DNA from: Microglena sp. YARC | Taxonomy: Eukaryota > Chlorophyta > Chlorophyceae > Chlamydomonadales > Chlamydomonadaceae | DNA length: 64,000 nucleotides | Direction of reading: 5' to 3' | Assembly (NCBI GenBank): GCA_022414725.1 | Contig: CM039462.1 | Location: forward strand, 37,028,956-37,092,955 | Part shown: positions 58,672-64,000 of the stretch, piece after piece | How the letters are laid out: every line of letters begins with the position of its first letter | Numbering within the stretch: position 1 is the first letter of the stretch | Position numbers and translations under genes: made by a program | The notes under the pieces: model-generated | The model's database searches: none | The model's input: the letters and a program-made list of their open reading frames with translations, nothing else | What the model was told of the DNA's origin: nothing

Positions 58672-60054
58672 GGGGCAGTAGTAGGTGCGGTTTGTGGTGG
58701 GCACGCCATTGTGTGCAACTCAGTGATCACCTTATAGGCACAGTGGACCCATTCAGCATGCAGGTGCTCAGTGGCAAGGTTAGGGGCGGGGGGGGGGCGG
58801 GAGGGGGGGAAATGTTTGCAACTTTGTGATCACCCTTGTAGGCACAGTAGACCGGCACAGTAGACCCATCCAGTATGCAGGTGCTAAGCGGAAAGATTAA
58901 GAATGAGGGAAGGGGGGGGGGCAGTTGTGGTGGTGGGTGTGCCGTAGTGTGCAACTCAGTAACATTGTTTTTACTATTATTTATGTTATGCCATCAGTTT
59001 AATGATATCACCATTATAGGCACGCTGAGCCCATCCAGGATGAAAGTGTGCAGCGATAAGATTAGGGGGAAGTGGAGGTGTTGTGTGTGGGGGGTGTGGG
59101 GGTGTGTGTGGGGGGGGGGGGGGGGGGGGAGCTGGGTGGAAGCTGGTGGGTGGTTTATTCAAAACCCGCCTATATTTTACTGTCTATCAGATCCCCAACC
59201 TTCCCCTCCCCCGCTGCAGTTTGCCTGCCACCACCACTACCAACTGTATTCACCCCTACCACCGACCACTACCCACCCTTCCAAACCCAACCAACCCTAC
59301 CACCACTTCCAAACCGCCCACCCTACCCACTCTCCAATACCCAACCTTACCCAACCCAATAACTACCCACGTCTACCCACCACTACCCCACGCAGAAGAT
59401 CAGAACTCCACCAACGACACGTCGTTTTGTCCCATCCTTCTGCTGCGATCCTGAGCCCTCCCACACCCTCATCATCACCTCCCCCCCGCACACACATACA
59501 CACCATCACCCCCACCCTCGATTTCATACACCCACACACCAACTTATTCAATGCCAACCAACACCCCACGCGCAGTTTGCCTGCCAGGCTCAGAACTCCA
59601 CGAACAACACGGCGTCCTTCTCTGTCCCATCCCTATGCTGTGCCCCCGAGCCCACCCCCGCCCTCCTCATCACCTCCACCGTGCTGTCGCCCAACTTCAC
59701 CCTCAGCGTGGCCCAAGTCATCACCGCTACCACCATACTCGTCAACCAGGCCAGGCAGGAGAACGTCACCCTACCTGATGGTACCATTACCACGCCCTTC
59801 CTGGGTTTCCCAGCTGCAAATGACACATCCTCTGGGATCAGTGCGGTTCAGGTGGCGGTAACAGCTGACACACTGCAAGGGCGCAATGCTCTAGCTGACA
59901 AATTCCAGGACTCAATTTTGAGTTACTTCTTGGAAGCAGGCATCAGGTAGGGTCCGTCTAGCCATGACATATATATACAAATTACCTTGACCCAACCCAC
60001 TCGATTTTGAGTTACACCTCGATTGCCTGCATCAGGTAGAATCTGTCGAGCCAT

Positions 60055-60100
<46 letters not shown>

Positions 60101-60345
60101 CCTAATCCCTATATATATGTTGTTTAGGGTTTTAATAATATAATATATACACATACTTAATACTTATAGAAGAGGAGTCAAGCAAATCCGGAATTTTTAT
60201 GCACATGCGGTGGACCTATGTATCATATTAGCAACCTTGTTTATCTCAAGATATAGCCTGGTGCTGTGTAGGTACAATGATTACACCCAGACCATGCAGG
60301 CACCAGGTAGGATCCGTTGAGCCATGACATAAATAATATATATAT

Positions 60346-60390
<45 letters not shown>

Positions 60391-62354
60391 TATATATTAT
60401 ATATTATATAGACGTAGAGTCGAGCAAATTCGGATTGTTACGAACATGCGGTGAACGTATAGTATGTACAAGATCAGCAATGTTGTTGATCGCAAAATAC
60501 AGTCTGGTGCTGTGTATTACTAGGTGCAATGGTTACACCCAGACCATGCAGGCATCAGGCCGGATCAGTCGAGCAAGGCCTTGACAATTGTCAAACCCTA
60601 CGTCTACCTACAATTTCGAATACAAATTACAATTGTCAAACCCTACGTATACCCCTATTTCGAATTCAAATTGTCAAACCCTACGTCTACCCCTATTTCG
60701 AATTCAAATTGTCAAACCCTACATCTACCCCTATTTCGAATTCAAATTGTCAAACCCTACGTCTACCCCTATTTCGAATTCAAATTGTCAAACCCTACGT
60801 CTACCCCTATTTCGAATTCAAATTGTCAAACCCTACGTCTACCCCTATTTCGAATTCAAATTGTCAAACCCTACGTCTACCCCTATTTCGAATTCAAATT
60901 GTTAAACCCTACGTCTACCCCTATTTCGAATTCAAATTGTCAAACCCTACGTCTACCCCTATTTCGAATTCAAATTGTCAAACCTACGTCTACCCCTATT
61001 TTCGAATTCAAATTGTCAAACCCTACGTCTACCCCTATTTCGAATTCAAATTGTCAAACCCTACGTCTACCCCTATTTCGAATTCAAATTGTCAAACCCT
61101 ACGTCTACCCCTATTTCGAATTCAAATTTTCAAACCCTACATCTACCCCTATTTCGAATTCAAATTGTCAAACCCTACGTCTACCCCTATTTCGAATTCA
61201 AATTGTCAAACCCTACATCTACCCCTATTTCGAATTCAAATTGTCAAACCCTACGTCTACCCCTATTTCGAATTCAAATTGTCAAACCCTACGTCTACCC
61301 CTATTTCGAATTCAAATTGTCAAACCCTACGCCTACCCCTATTTCGAATTCAAATTGTCAAACCCTACGTCTACCCCTATTTCGAATTCAAATTGTCAAA
61401 CCCTACGTCTACCCCTATTTCGAATTCAAATTGTCAAACCCTACGTCTACCCCTATTTCGAATTCAAATTTTCAAACCCTACGTCTACCCTATTTCGAAT
61501 TCAAAATTGTCAAACCCTACGTCTACCCCTATTTCGAATTCAAATTGTCAAACCCTACGTCTACCCCTATTTCGAATTCAAATTGTCAAACCCTACGTCC
61601 ACCCCTATTTCGAATTCAAATTGTCAAACCCTACCCCTATTTTGAATACAAATTACCTTGACCCACCCCACTTGATTTTGAGGTACAACTCGAAGCAGGC
61701 ATCAGGTAGGATTTTTCAAGCAAGACCTCGACCAGGGATTTTGTTTCAAATTTGAAAGTTGTTTTTAGCTTCATGATTTTAGGCCTCCTTCTGGGACAGC
61801 GTTTGTAGCGTTTGTAGCCTGTGTAGCCTTTGCATTGCTTTTTAGGTCAAAAACATTGTTGTTGCGTTGCCGCCATGCCCCACTGATTAGTATCGTTGTT
61901 GTGTTGCCCCCATGCCCCACTGATTAGGATCGTGAGGATGAGGCGCCATTTGTCATCTACCAGTGTTTATTGGACCCACTGATTATTGTTCCCCATGCGA
62001 CCCATTTACACTCACATTCTCACTTCTCTTCTCCCATCCGCACAGTGGCGAGGGCCATTGCGGTGGCACTGTTCGACTGAGGAACAGCGAAGATGAGGCG
62101 CCCTTTGTCATCTACCAGTGTTTAAGGGACCCACCGATTCCTGGCTTTCAGGGTATCACTATTCGCCTTTTTCAGCTATGCTGCCCTAATCCCGGGCAAG
62201 TTGGAATTTCCAGCCCCCCAAGCCCCTCTCCCCCACAGCTACCCTCCCCTCCCCCCCCAGAGGAGACCTGCGATTATGAGAATCTTCCGTTCTATGGCTG
62301 CGACAACAGTCCAAACCAGATGAATGTGAAGCTGGCCGGCAATGTGACGTGCAG
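39882..62354 (+). CDS. Large multi-exon gene for an extracellular-type protein of repeated C-STITI/LCC modules (gene span)
   Basis: Exons at 39,882, 41,127, 41,921, 42,783, 50,914, 51,929, 53,831, 56,943, 57,265 or 57,468, 58,288, 59,576 and 62,046 carry successive copies of one module of roughly 110-150 residues. Its plan is FADFFN..V..Y...G, CGSTITI.G, PF.F.C, then LCC, a hydrophobic strand and a TFP/DT helix region. Pro-rich linkers occur inside two modules. Reading phases match at the junctions tested: 41,292/41,921 rebuilds a Gly codon, 57,223/57,265 a Cys codon, 59,946/62,046 a Ser codon. The exon between 40,217 and 41,127 and the 5' and 3' ends of the gene were not found; it may continue from the exon array upstream. 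Alternating Cys modules and Pro-rich linkers suggest a pherophorin-like secreted glycoprotein. This is inference. Confidence 0.65.
40218..40951. other. Intron sequence
   Basis: The first 60 bp are G-rich. Later ATATGATATCATATGATG-type AT repeats appear near 40,530-40,670. CCCTAAACCCTAAACCC at about 40,808 is only two to three telomere-like units. No exon was recognised, although phase considerations allow one. Confidence 0.4.
40952..41035 (+). pseudogene. Truncated duplicate of exon b
   Basis: Acceptor CCCAACCCAG is followed by [20 protein letters not shown] and then a frame break. It matches the first 80 bp of exon b with the same upstream intron. Confidence 0.7.
41127..41292 (+). CDS. Module exon b (first half of a module)
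   Basis: Acceptor CCAACCCAG, donor GTAGGA. It reads [40 protein letters not shown] and ASFIFQCNS, ending in one base of a split Gly codon. The 166-nt length leaves phase 1, which the next exon completes. Confidence 0.75.
41335..41690. repeat. CCA/ACCAAT trinucleotide-type repeat
   Basis: ACCACCACCAATACCACC units fill the intron after exon b. The 164-residue His/Tyr/Gln/Thr-rich frame across it (41,315-41,809) is not a gene. A short block of GGTATGGGTATGGA follows at 41,700-41,810, then more CCACCAACAGCAATA. Confidence 0.9.
41921..42270 (+). CDS. Module exon c (second half of a module with proline-rich linker)
   Basis: Acceptor CTCTTCCCCCAG, donor GTAAGT. With the base carried from exon b it reads [20 protein letters not shown], then a Pro/Ser/Leu linker of about 35 residues, then [40 protein letters not shown] and [16 protein letters not shown]. 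The linker sits directly after the LCC pair. It is 350 nt and ends at phase 0. Confidence 0.75.
42395..42502. repeat. 24-bp tandem repeat, 4-5 copies
   Basis: TGATATCTGGCACGTAATTA + GTGC repeated without gaps in the intron after exon c. Confidence 0.9.
42783..42989 (+). CDS. Module exon d (69 codons, phase 0-0)
   Basis: Acceptor CCTTTTTATCCAG, donor GTGTGT. It reads [60 protein letters not shown] and VTTTFPDGQ. Alignment with exon a shows that the module's C-terminal helix region is missing here; it is supplied by the exon at 50,914, almost 8 kb downstream. Confidence 0.8.
42990..43125. repeat. GTAT microsatellite
   Basis: GTATGTATGTAT begins right at the donor of exon d and continues to about 43,122. 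Confidence 0.9.
43234..43696. repeat. 74-bp tandem repeat, left part
   Basis: One diverged unit (about 43,240-43,310) and three near-identical units at 43,481, 43,555 and 43,629 contain GGCCGGTCACCTCAGGCTGC, GGGCGGCCAGGCTGTTTTGT and GCCTAGACTAGTCGATAAGA. The last unit is cut after AGTCGATAA at 43,696, where the TIR element starts. Confidence 0.9.
43697..43735. repeat. Left terminal inverted repeat
   Basis: CGTCGGTATTTAG, then after a short non-matching gap CTTTGAGGGTCGTTTGAA, pairing with the right end. Confidence 0.65.
43736..44202. other. Left subterminal region of the TIR element
   Basis: Many copies of GTTTGAA/TTCAAAC and a near-repeat (TTTGAAACAAGGTTGGTTG, about 43,861 and 43,952). The right end has similar GATTCAAAC motifs. 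No gene is seen. Confidence 0.55.
44203..44571 (-). CDS. Doubtful minus-strand ORF (122 residues)
   Basis: The open frame reads [40 protein letters not shown] and an acidic end [17 protein letters not shown]. It is longer than expected by chance, but it overlaps the start of a tandem duplication (44,430-45,170) and has no recognisable domain. A second minus frame over the same DNA ([18 protein letters not shown]) has a C-x2-C. I cannot decide between them. Confidence 0.25.
   Translation of the reverse strand: MSQLLTDSLFRVVPQALRQLQQVDLSSSSSWSRKSSNARGAKQVRIQIANLVLNHGCYLKVGRMRIAANVSQLTLTNEHLSAGLTLATGLASERLDAYDLEAEDDVVDEQEAQHAGVSSIRT
44430..45175. repeat. Direct duplication of about 370 bp
   Basis: CACCTCGAGCATTGGAACTC and TTGCTGCAGCTGCCTTAATG recur at about 44,453/44,844 and 44,507/44,889. 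AAGCAAAGTGCTCGCGC and GAAAGCAGGCAGCATG also recur. The copies differ by small indels. Confidence 0.8.
45400..46138. repeat. Satellite block 1, about 180-bp unit, direct orientation
   Basis: Four units carry GATTCAGGAAAACAAAA, CGAAGGGACGAGGAAGTTCT, GAGCTTAGAGAACTGGTTAC and CACGCCAGTAGGCTATCC. Confidence 0.85.
46139..46830. repeat. Satellite block 2, inverted relative to block 1
   Basis: Four units of about 180 bp carry CTCAGAACTTCCTCGTTCCT, TCGAATCTGCTTCTGATCTT and TTTTCCTGAATCGGACTGAT, the inverse complement of block 1 units with divergence. Orientation switches at about 46,138 inside the motif CGAACAGCGCAGATCGGTAA. Confidence 0.85.
46831..47403 (+). other. Upstream region of the histone H3 gene
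   Basis: This should contain the promoter and the exons for the H3 N-terminal tail and first helix, but I found no clear ARTKQTAR-type tail. A frame at 46,967-47,371 is open yet unlike H3. A GTGAGC donor at 47,403 preceded by ACATGCATCG may end an upstream exon. An exact 17-bp inverted repeat, GGCAACGATCACAAGGC (47,375-47,391) with 47,435-47,451, straddles that donor. Confidence 0.35.
47404..48046 (+). CDS. Divergent histone H3 (two C-terminal exons)
   Basis: Histone H3 packs DNA in the nucleosome core with H4. The first exon reads [20 protein letters not shown], then [20 protein letters not shown] and [18 protein letters not shown], ending at donor GTGCGC (47,653). The second, 48,014-48,046, reads [10 protein letters not shown] and a stop. 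Helix 1, helix 2, loop 2 and helix 3 are all present, and the C-terminal half is nearly canonical. Differences from canonical H3: the segment after QDF is one residue shorter ([10 protein letters not shown]), Cys110 is Thr, and the protein ends GERN. The N-terminal tail and alpha-N helix are not identified, so the Met at 47,404 is only the start of the open frame. Lack of Cys110 and change near loop 1 also occur in CenH3; a replacement-type variant is equally possible. Confidence 0.8.
47653..48013 (+). other. Intron within the H3 gene
   Basis: GTGCGC...TTCCACTTGCAG. It contains CACAACACTACACAA repeats (about 47,820-47,910) and a 20-bp G run at 47,932-47,954. It splits the codons for Q and L in MQ|LARRI. 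Confidence 0.75.
48064..48971 (+). repeat. About 160-bp satellite, 5 copies, inside a 3' UTR intron of the H3 gene
   Basis: A donor (GTTGTG|GTGAGTT) follows the H3 stop by 17 bp, and an acceptor TTTTTCCCTTGCAG is at 48,971. Between them are five copies carrying CACCCTCATGTAACAACTTA, ATATGGCTTAGCTGAACCTA and GCCCTTGAGGCTGCTTGCTA. Confidence 0.85.
48972..49140 (+). other. Probable 3' UTR exon of the H3 gene
   Basis: The sequence after the acceptor, with no H3 coding. The 3' end is not defined. Confidence 0.4.
49154..49219. repeat. Perfect hairpin, 29-bp arms, 8-nt loop
   Basis: Arms 49,154-49,182 and 49,191-49,219 are exact inverse complements (TATGAGGGTTTAAAGGTACT and onward). Beyond them TTTGGGTTTTGTT and CAAAAAACCCAAA extend the pairing imperfectly. 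It follows the H3 3' UTR, so it could be a transcript-end structure or a small inverted-repeat element. It is much longer than the animal histone stem-loop. Confidence 0.9.
49430..49830. repeat. Degenerate repeat CTTCCAGCCAGCTCCATTAG
   Basis: About a dozen units of 28-60 bp with TTAGGTTGTACAG and occasionally GACTTTCACTTTGTGTG. Confidence 0.85.
50000..50125. repeat. 23-bp tandem repeat, 5 copies
   Basis: GGTTACATAGCCAGACTTCA + ACTT repeated. The open frames reading GYIARLQL are artefacts. Confidence 0.9.
50330..50524. repeat. Right subterminal region and right TIR
   Basis: Rich in GATTCAAAC and TTGAATTCAA motifs and ending CTAAATACCGACG, inverse of the left end. Confidence 0.65.
50525..50680. 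repeat. 74-bp tandem repeat, right part
   Basis: Two full units (50,527 and 50,601) identical to those at 43.5-43.7 kb, in the same orientation, continuing the array broken by the element. Confidence 0.9.
50914..51039 (+). CDS. Module exon e (42 codons), completes the module of exon d
   Basis: Acceptor CTCTGCCACAG, donor GTACAG. It reads [20 protein letters not shown] then [20 protein letters not shown] and NE. It corresponds to the helix region after TFPGG in exon a. The host intron before it (42,990-50,913) contains the TIR element. Confidence 0.75.
51058..51900. repeat. ACTCA / CTTGA pentanucleotide microsatellite
   Basis: TTGACTTGACTTGAC, then CAACTCCCCT and a long pure CAACT run (about 51,615-51,830), filling the intron e-f. 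Confidence 0.95.
51929..52195 (+). CDS. Module exon f (89 codons, phase 0-0)
   Basis: Acceptor TTCTCTCCACAG, donor GTATTG. It reads [55 protein letters not shown] and [16 protein letters not shown], ending TVRSPQ. The C-GSSVTVTG and LCC landmarks are conserved although overall identity to other modules is modest. Confidence 0.75.
52196..53830. other. Intron f-g with diffuse repeats
   Basis: Imperfect repeats with CAGCCATGAG, GGCACAACCAT, GGGAGCAAGCCTA and CAGATGGTTTTGCCAGAGGC occur between about 52,490 and 53,520, some in inverted orientation (CATCGTAAGGCATCGTGAGC versus CCTCACGATGGG). C and CA runs lie at 53,655-53,740. No exon is seen. Confidence 0.6.
53831..53998 (+). CDS. Module exon g (56 codons, phase 0-0)
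   Basis: Acceptor TTGTCAATTGCAG, donor GTACGT. It reads [40 protein letters not shown] and [16 protein letters not shown]. It corresponds to the helix region after the LCC strand. Confidence 0.7.
53999..54205 (+). repeat. Two decayed duplicates of the 3' end of exon g with its donor
   Basis: GGATTCTCTGACCAG-like exon ends and the intron start GTACGTCACTTCGAAT recur at about 54,050-54,120 and 54,160-54,215 in unit lengths near 105 bp. Confidence 0.75.
54226..54263. repeat. Short hairpin
   Basis: AGGGCACCCTTTT and AAAAGGGTGCCCT flank a loop of about 10 nt. Confidence 0.8.
54285..54510. repeat. CCACCTCCACACCCA low-complexity tract
   Basis: C/A-rich hexamer-like repeat (CCACCTCCACTCCCAC). No gene. 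Confidence 0.8.
54542..54601. repeat. Perfect hairpin, 28-bp arms, 4-nt loop
   Basis: Arms 54,542-54,569 and 54,574-54,601 are exact inverse complements (CAGACCTCGTTACAGACCAT and onward). Confidence 0.9.
54745..54800 (-). tRNA. tRNA-like T-arm remnant
   Basis: The minus strand contains GTCGGGGGTTCGATTCCCCC + TTAGGTCA, a perfect T-stem/T-loop with a possible acceptor end. I could not fold a convincing D-arm or matching 5' acceptor upstream, so a full tRNA is not supported. It may be a tRNA-derived SINE fragment. Confidence 0.3.
54898..56942 (+). repeat. Tandem array of about 28 copies of a 3' splice site plus exon start, unit 70-90 bp
   Basis: Each unit is a pyrimidine tract (CCGCCCTCCCCTCTCCAG) followed by GTCACTGTCCTTGCCCTTTT + GATTACCACTC and a CACCCCCAC filler. 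The last acceptor (56,942) leads into the full exon h, which starts with the same bases, GTCGCTGTGCTTGCTCTTCT. The first unit at 54,898 is closest to exon h in its continuation (ACTGACATCTCACC). Long ORFs such as 55,956-56,735 are artefacts. Confidence 0.9.
56943..57223 (+). CDS. Module exon h
   Basis: Acceptor TTTTCATCAG, probable donor CTTCTG|GTAGTG. It reads [50 protein letters not shown] and [19 protein letters not shown], then [14 protein letters not shown]. The LCC pair runs straight into a proline-rich linker, as in exon c. It is 281 nt, leaving phase 2, which both alternative next exons satisfy. Confidence 0.7.
57265..57325 (+). CDS. Alternative exon i1 (61 nt)
   Basis: Acceptor GCCGCCGCCACAG, donor GTACGT. 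After completing a Cys codon with exon h it reads [20 protein letters not shown]. It ends in phase 0 and joins exon j at STLDEF. Confidence 0.65.
57468..57528 (+). CDS. Alternative exon i2 (61 nt), duplicate of i1
   Basis: Acceptor CACCGCCACAG, donor GTACGT. It reads [20 protein letters not shown], one residue different from i1. It has the same length and phases, so i1 and i2 can replace each other but cannot both be included in frame. Confidence 0.65.
57685..57780 (+). pseudogene. Third, decayed copy of exon i
   Basis: TGTCCTGCCGCCGTCTCC and the downstream GATTTTGACATGCCACACAC match the surroundings of i1/i2, but the exon core has diverged and lost its acceptor. Confidence 0.55.
57781..58150. 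other. C-rich intron sequence
   Basis: CACCCACTGACCC-type low complexity with C runs at 57,886-57,903 and 58,110-58,140. No exon was recognised. Confidence 0.6.
58158..58200 (+). pseudogene. Truncated duplicate of the start of exon j
   Basis: Acceptor CCTCACTGCAG, then TCTGCTTGAATTAATTCCCA, a decayed version of the first 35 bp of exon j. Confidence 0.55.
58288..58590 (+). CDS. Module exon j (101 codons, phase 0-0)
   Basis: Acceptor CACACACTGCAG, donor GTGCGC. It reads [80 protein letters not shown] and Q. It begins with a linker/helix and ends inside the next module at the C-NSVITLIG strand, completed by exon k. Confidence 0.75.
58591..59070 (+). repeat. Three decayed duplicates of the 3' end of exon j with its donor
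   Basis: GTGTGCAACTCAGTGATCAC, GGCACAGTGGACCCATTCAG and CATGCAGGTGC recur at about 58,708-58,770, 58,815-58,885 and 58,945-59,060, each followed by GCAAGGTTAGG-like intron sequence. G runs separate them. Confidence 0.8.
59210..59460 (+). pseudogene. Decayed duplicates of the start of exon k
   Basis: CCGCTGCAG|TTTGCCTGCCACC (59,219) and CACGCAG followed by GATCAGAACTCCACCAACGA and CATCCTTCTGCTGCGATCCT (59,394-59,450) match the first 90 bp of exon k in two pieces. Confidence 0.65.
59576..59946 (+). CDS. Module exon k (371 nt)
   Basis: Acceptor CCCACGCGCAG, donor GTAGGG. It reads [79 protein letters not shown], and ends with two bases of a Ser codon. It completes the module begun in exon j and starts the next one. 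An internal CAG|GTGGCG at 59,851 could be an alternative donor. Confidence 0.75.
59947..60590. repeat. TA microsatellites and repeated exon k ends
   Basis: TATATA runs at 60,055-60,095 and 60,335-60,400. The segment GCATCAGGTAG...GAGCCATGACATA (end of exon k plus intron start) recurs at about 59,938, 60,030 and 60,300, with a further GCATCAGG at about 60,551. Confidence 0.75.
60591..61660. repeat. 39-bp satellite (AATTGTCAAACCCTACGTCT)
   Basis: About 27 units of TTGTCAAACCCTACGTCTAC + CCCTATTTCGAATTCAAA. The unit length is a multiple of 3 and lacks stops, so 373- and 408-residue frames arise in it. They are not genes. Confidence 0.95.
61925..61990 (+). pseudogene. Decayed duplicate of part of exon l
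   Basis: GATGAGGCGCCATTTGTCAT and CTACCAGTGTTTA repeat the sequence found at 62,092-62,125 in exon l. Confidence 0.65.
62046..62354 (+). CDS. Module exon l (309 nt)
   Basis: Acceptor CCCATCCGCACAG, donor GTAAAT. With the bases from exon k it reads [40 protein letters not shown] and [14 protein letters not shown], then a linker [16 protein letters not shown] and [14 protein letters not shown]. It ends GNVTC plus two bases of a split codon. No later exon was found before the window ends. Confidence 0.75.
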
Positions 62355-63740
62355 GTAAATTGCAAATATCCATATTTGCCTAATTGGCCAGTGTGAAGTG
62401 GGAACAGGTCAAGATATATTATTAGGCTAGCAAGGCATGGTATAATGTGTGCACCTTGTTAGGGATGTCGTTACGACAGGACGACGAGAGGTAATAGTAA
62501 TAGTTACTCACAGAGTCAGGTCGCACCCTTTGTGTGCGCAGTGACTCAGCCATGACAGAGGGAGCGGTACTACGGGGAATTACTGTCCCAACGTAACGGT
62601 GAGGGAGGGGTGTTGTCTAAGCCCTAAACTGGCCGGCAATGTGACTTGCACGTAAGCATACTGCCAGCGTTCATCCTGGGCCAAGAACAAACTCTCTATT
62701 TATAGTTATATTTGTACATAAAAACATATAACTTTTTATATTTATACATATACATCTTCATTGGTGCCTAAGTCCGAAAACGCCCTAAGTCGATACAAGA
62801 ATGTGATACAGAGCCGTATATGGCCCAAACTGCTCGGAATCGAATTCTGTCAGGCTCATATTGTTCGCATCTGGTCGCGAGCAGCCTTGTTCGGCAGGCC
62901 GGTGGCAGTACATCAGATGTGCGATAATTAGTGATACAAATCCTGATCGCGTCAGATACGAGGCCACGCGAGCTATTCCGAAGAAAAGTGCCTCAGGTGG
63001 AAAGGCTTATCGAACCCCTATTATAGGGTCGGAGGCTGCGCTTCAGCCTTGGCCTCGGAATCTACTGAAATAGCTGTACATCTCAAGATTTCACCTCCCT
63101 GTGGCCTACCACACCATGGCTCAGGATTAGGGTGTGTTTTCAATGATCTACCCCAAATCAAAAACTGAGTTCAGATGTGGATGTTTGAAGACAAATTAAA
63201 AACAAGGTTTGTTTTTTGAATTTATTTTCAAAAAATATTTGAATTTTGAAAGAAGAAAAAAAAACGTTGTTCTGCACGCTATATCTTGAGATGGAGCAAA
63301 ACCGAGGTCCAAAATGTTTCAATTGAGGCTGTGCAAGTCTGACCTAGACTTAGGGCACCCACGAAATGTAAATAATCAGTGTTTTGGGGGTCCGTACTCA
63401 ACTGTACTGCCTGTGTACTACCTTCCAAGACCTTCCATAATAACTCTTGGTAGGGAAAGACGTTACACAACATTTGTACCCAGTGTTCTTTTTAAATGGC
63501 TTGTTTCGGTCGCGATAGGCTCACTTCCTACATAAAACCCGTATCGACTTAGGGAACCCCATAGTAACAAATTAGCATGTTTCACTTGACCTGGTCCCCA
63601 CCATTTGAGAAAACCCATATCCGAGTATTTGTGTGTTGAACTGATGTGGTTGGGCAACTTATTAGCAAAAAAAAAAAAAAAAAATGACTTGAGGGCACAG
63701 GCTCAATCCATCCGTATCACTCAGGGTCTGACTTAGGCAC
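62355..63740. other. Intron or downstream sequence, no exon recognised
   Basis: A decayed copy of the exon l end (CTGGCCGGCAATGTGACTTG) lies at about 62,629. The rest has no motif. A 19-bp A run is at 63,666. Confidence 0.5.
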
Positions 63741-63744
63741 CCAT

Positions 63745-64000
63745 GGAGATATATATGTGTAAACACCCATATTTGCATTCACCCCCATATTTGCCTAAAC
63801 ACCCATATTTGCATTCACCCCCATATTTGCCTAAACACCCATATTTGCATTCACCCCCATATTTGCCTTAACACCCATATTTGCATTCACCCCCATATTT
63901 GCCTTAACACCCATATTTGCTTTCACCCCCATATTTGCCTAAACACCCATATTTGCATTCACTCCCATATTTGCCTAAACACCCATATTTGCCCGAACAC
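63745..64000. repeat. 36-bp tandem repeat, about 7 copies, cut by window end
   Basis: AACACCCATATTTGCATTCA + CCCCCATATTTGCCTA repeated, itself made of two related halves. Confidence 0.9.

Noticed and set aside
60524..61755. Plus-strand ORFs of 373 and 408 residues
   Set aside because: The 39-bp unit is a multiple of three and stop-free, so all copies stay open. There is no start context, domain or splice signal.

Overview
The window is eukaryotic nuclear DNA, most likely from a green alga of the volvocine/chlorophycean type. It has many short introns ending in GCTGCAG or similar, extracellular proteins built of cysteine-bearing modules joined by proline-rich linkers (pherophorin-like), a spliced histone H3 gene, LINE and chromodomain LTR retroelement remnants, and a very high satellite load. 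There is no bacterial-style operon structure. A 1,000-base run of N (10,501-11,500) is a scaffold gap. Scattered single-base indels in otherwise near-identical repeats (about 6-8.8 kb, 12-17 kb and 31.4-38.2 kb) look like uncorrected long-read error, so most reading frames are broken on paper and exon calls rest on splice sites plus protein-level continuity.

Layout. 1-4,330: 3' part of a LINE-like element (reverse transcriptase, RNase H, zinc knuckle). 4,340-5,190: 3' end of a Ty3/gypsy-like element with a chromodomain, a PHD finger and a complete LTR. 5,191-10,500: tandem repeats, a 2.7-kb AATC microsatellite and a pyrimidine-rich tract. 11,501-23,600: a divergent gene pair. The minus-strand member (about 20.1 to below 11.5 kb) is unidentified; the plus-strand member (20.43-23.59 kb) resembles transposase-like proteins with a DUF7869-type core. 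Introns in this block carry many copies of a 20-bp palindrome, mostly in 79-bp-period arrays. 24.5-35.7 kb: a gene whose main exon (proline-rich linker plus cysteine-bearing module) is tandemly amplified about 15 times. 35.9-39.2 kb: a 23-bp satellite. 39.9-62.35 kb: a gene encoding several related modules; its exon phases match across nearly every junction I could test.

The main candidates for something new are: (1) a 6.8-kb element with matching terminal inverted repeats (43,697-50,524), inserted into a 74-bp tandem repeat inside an intron of the module gene and carrying a divergent, spliced histone H3 gene; (2) the palindrome family of the 11.5-24 kb block, whose arms vary in a compensatory way; (3) local amplification of splice junctions in the module gene, including about 28 copies of one 3' splice site with its exon start and a pair of 61-nt duplicate exons that cannot both be used in frame. 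The long ORFs inside satellites are not genes.
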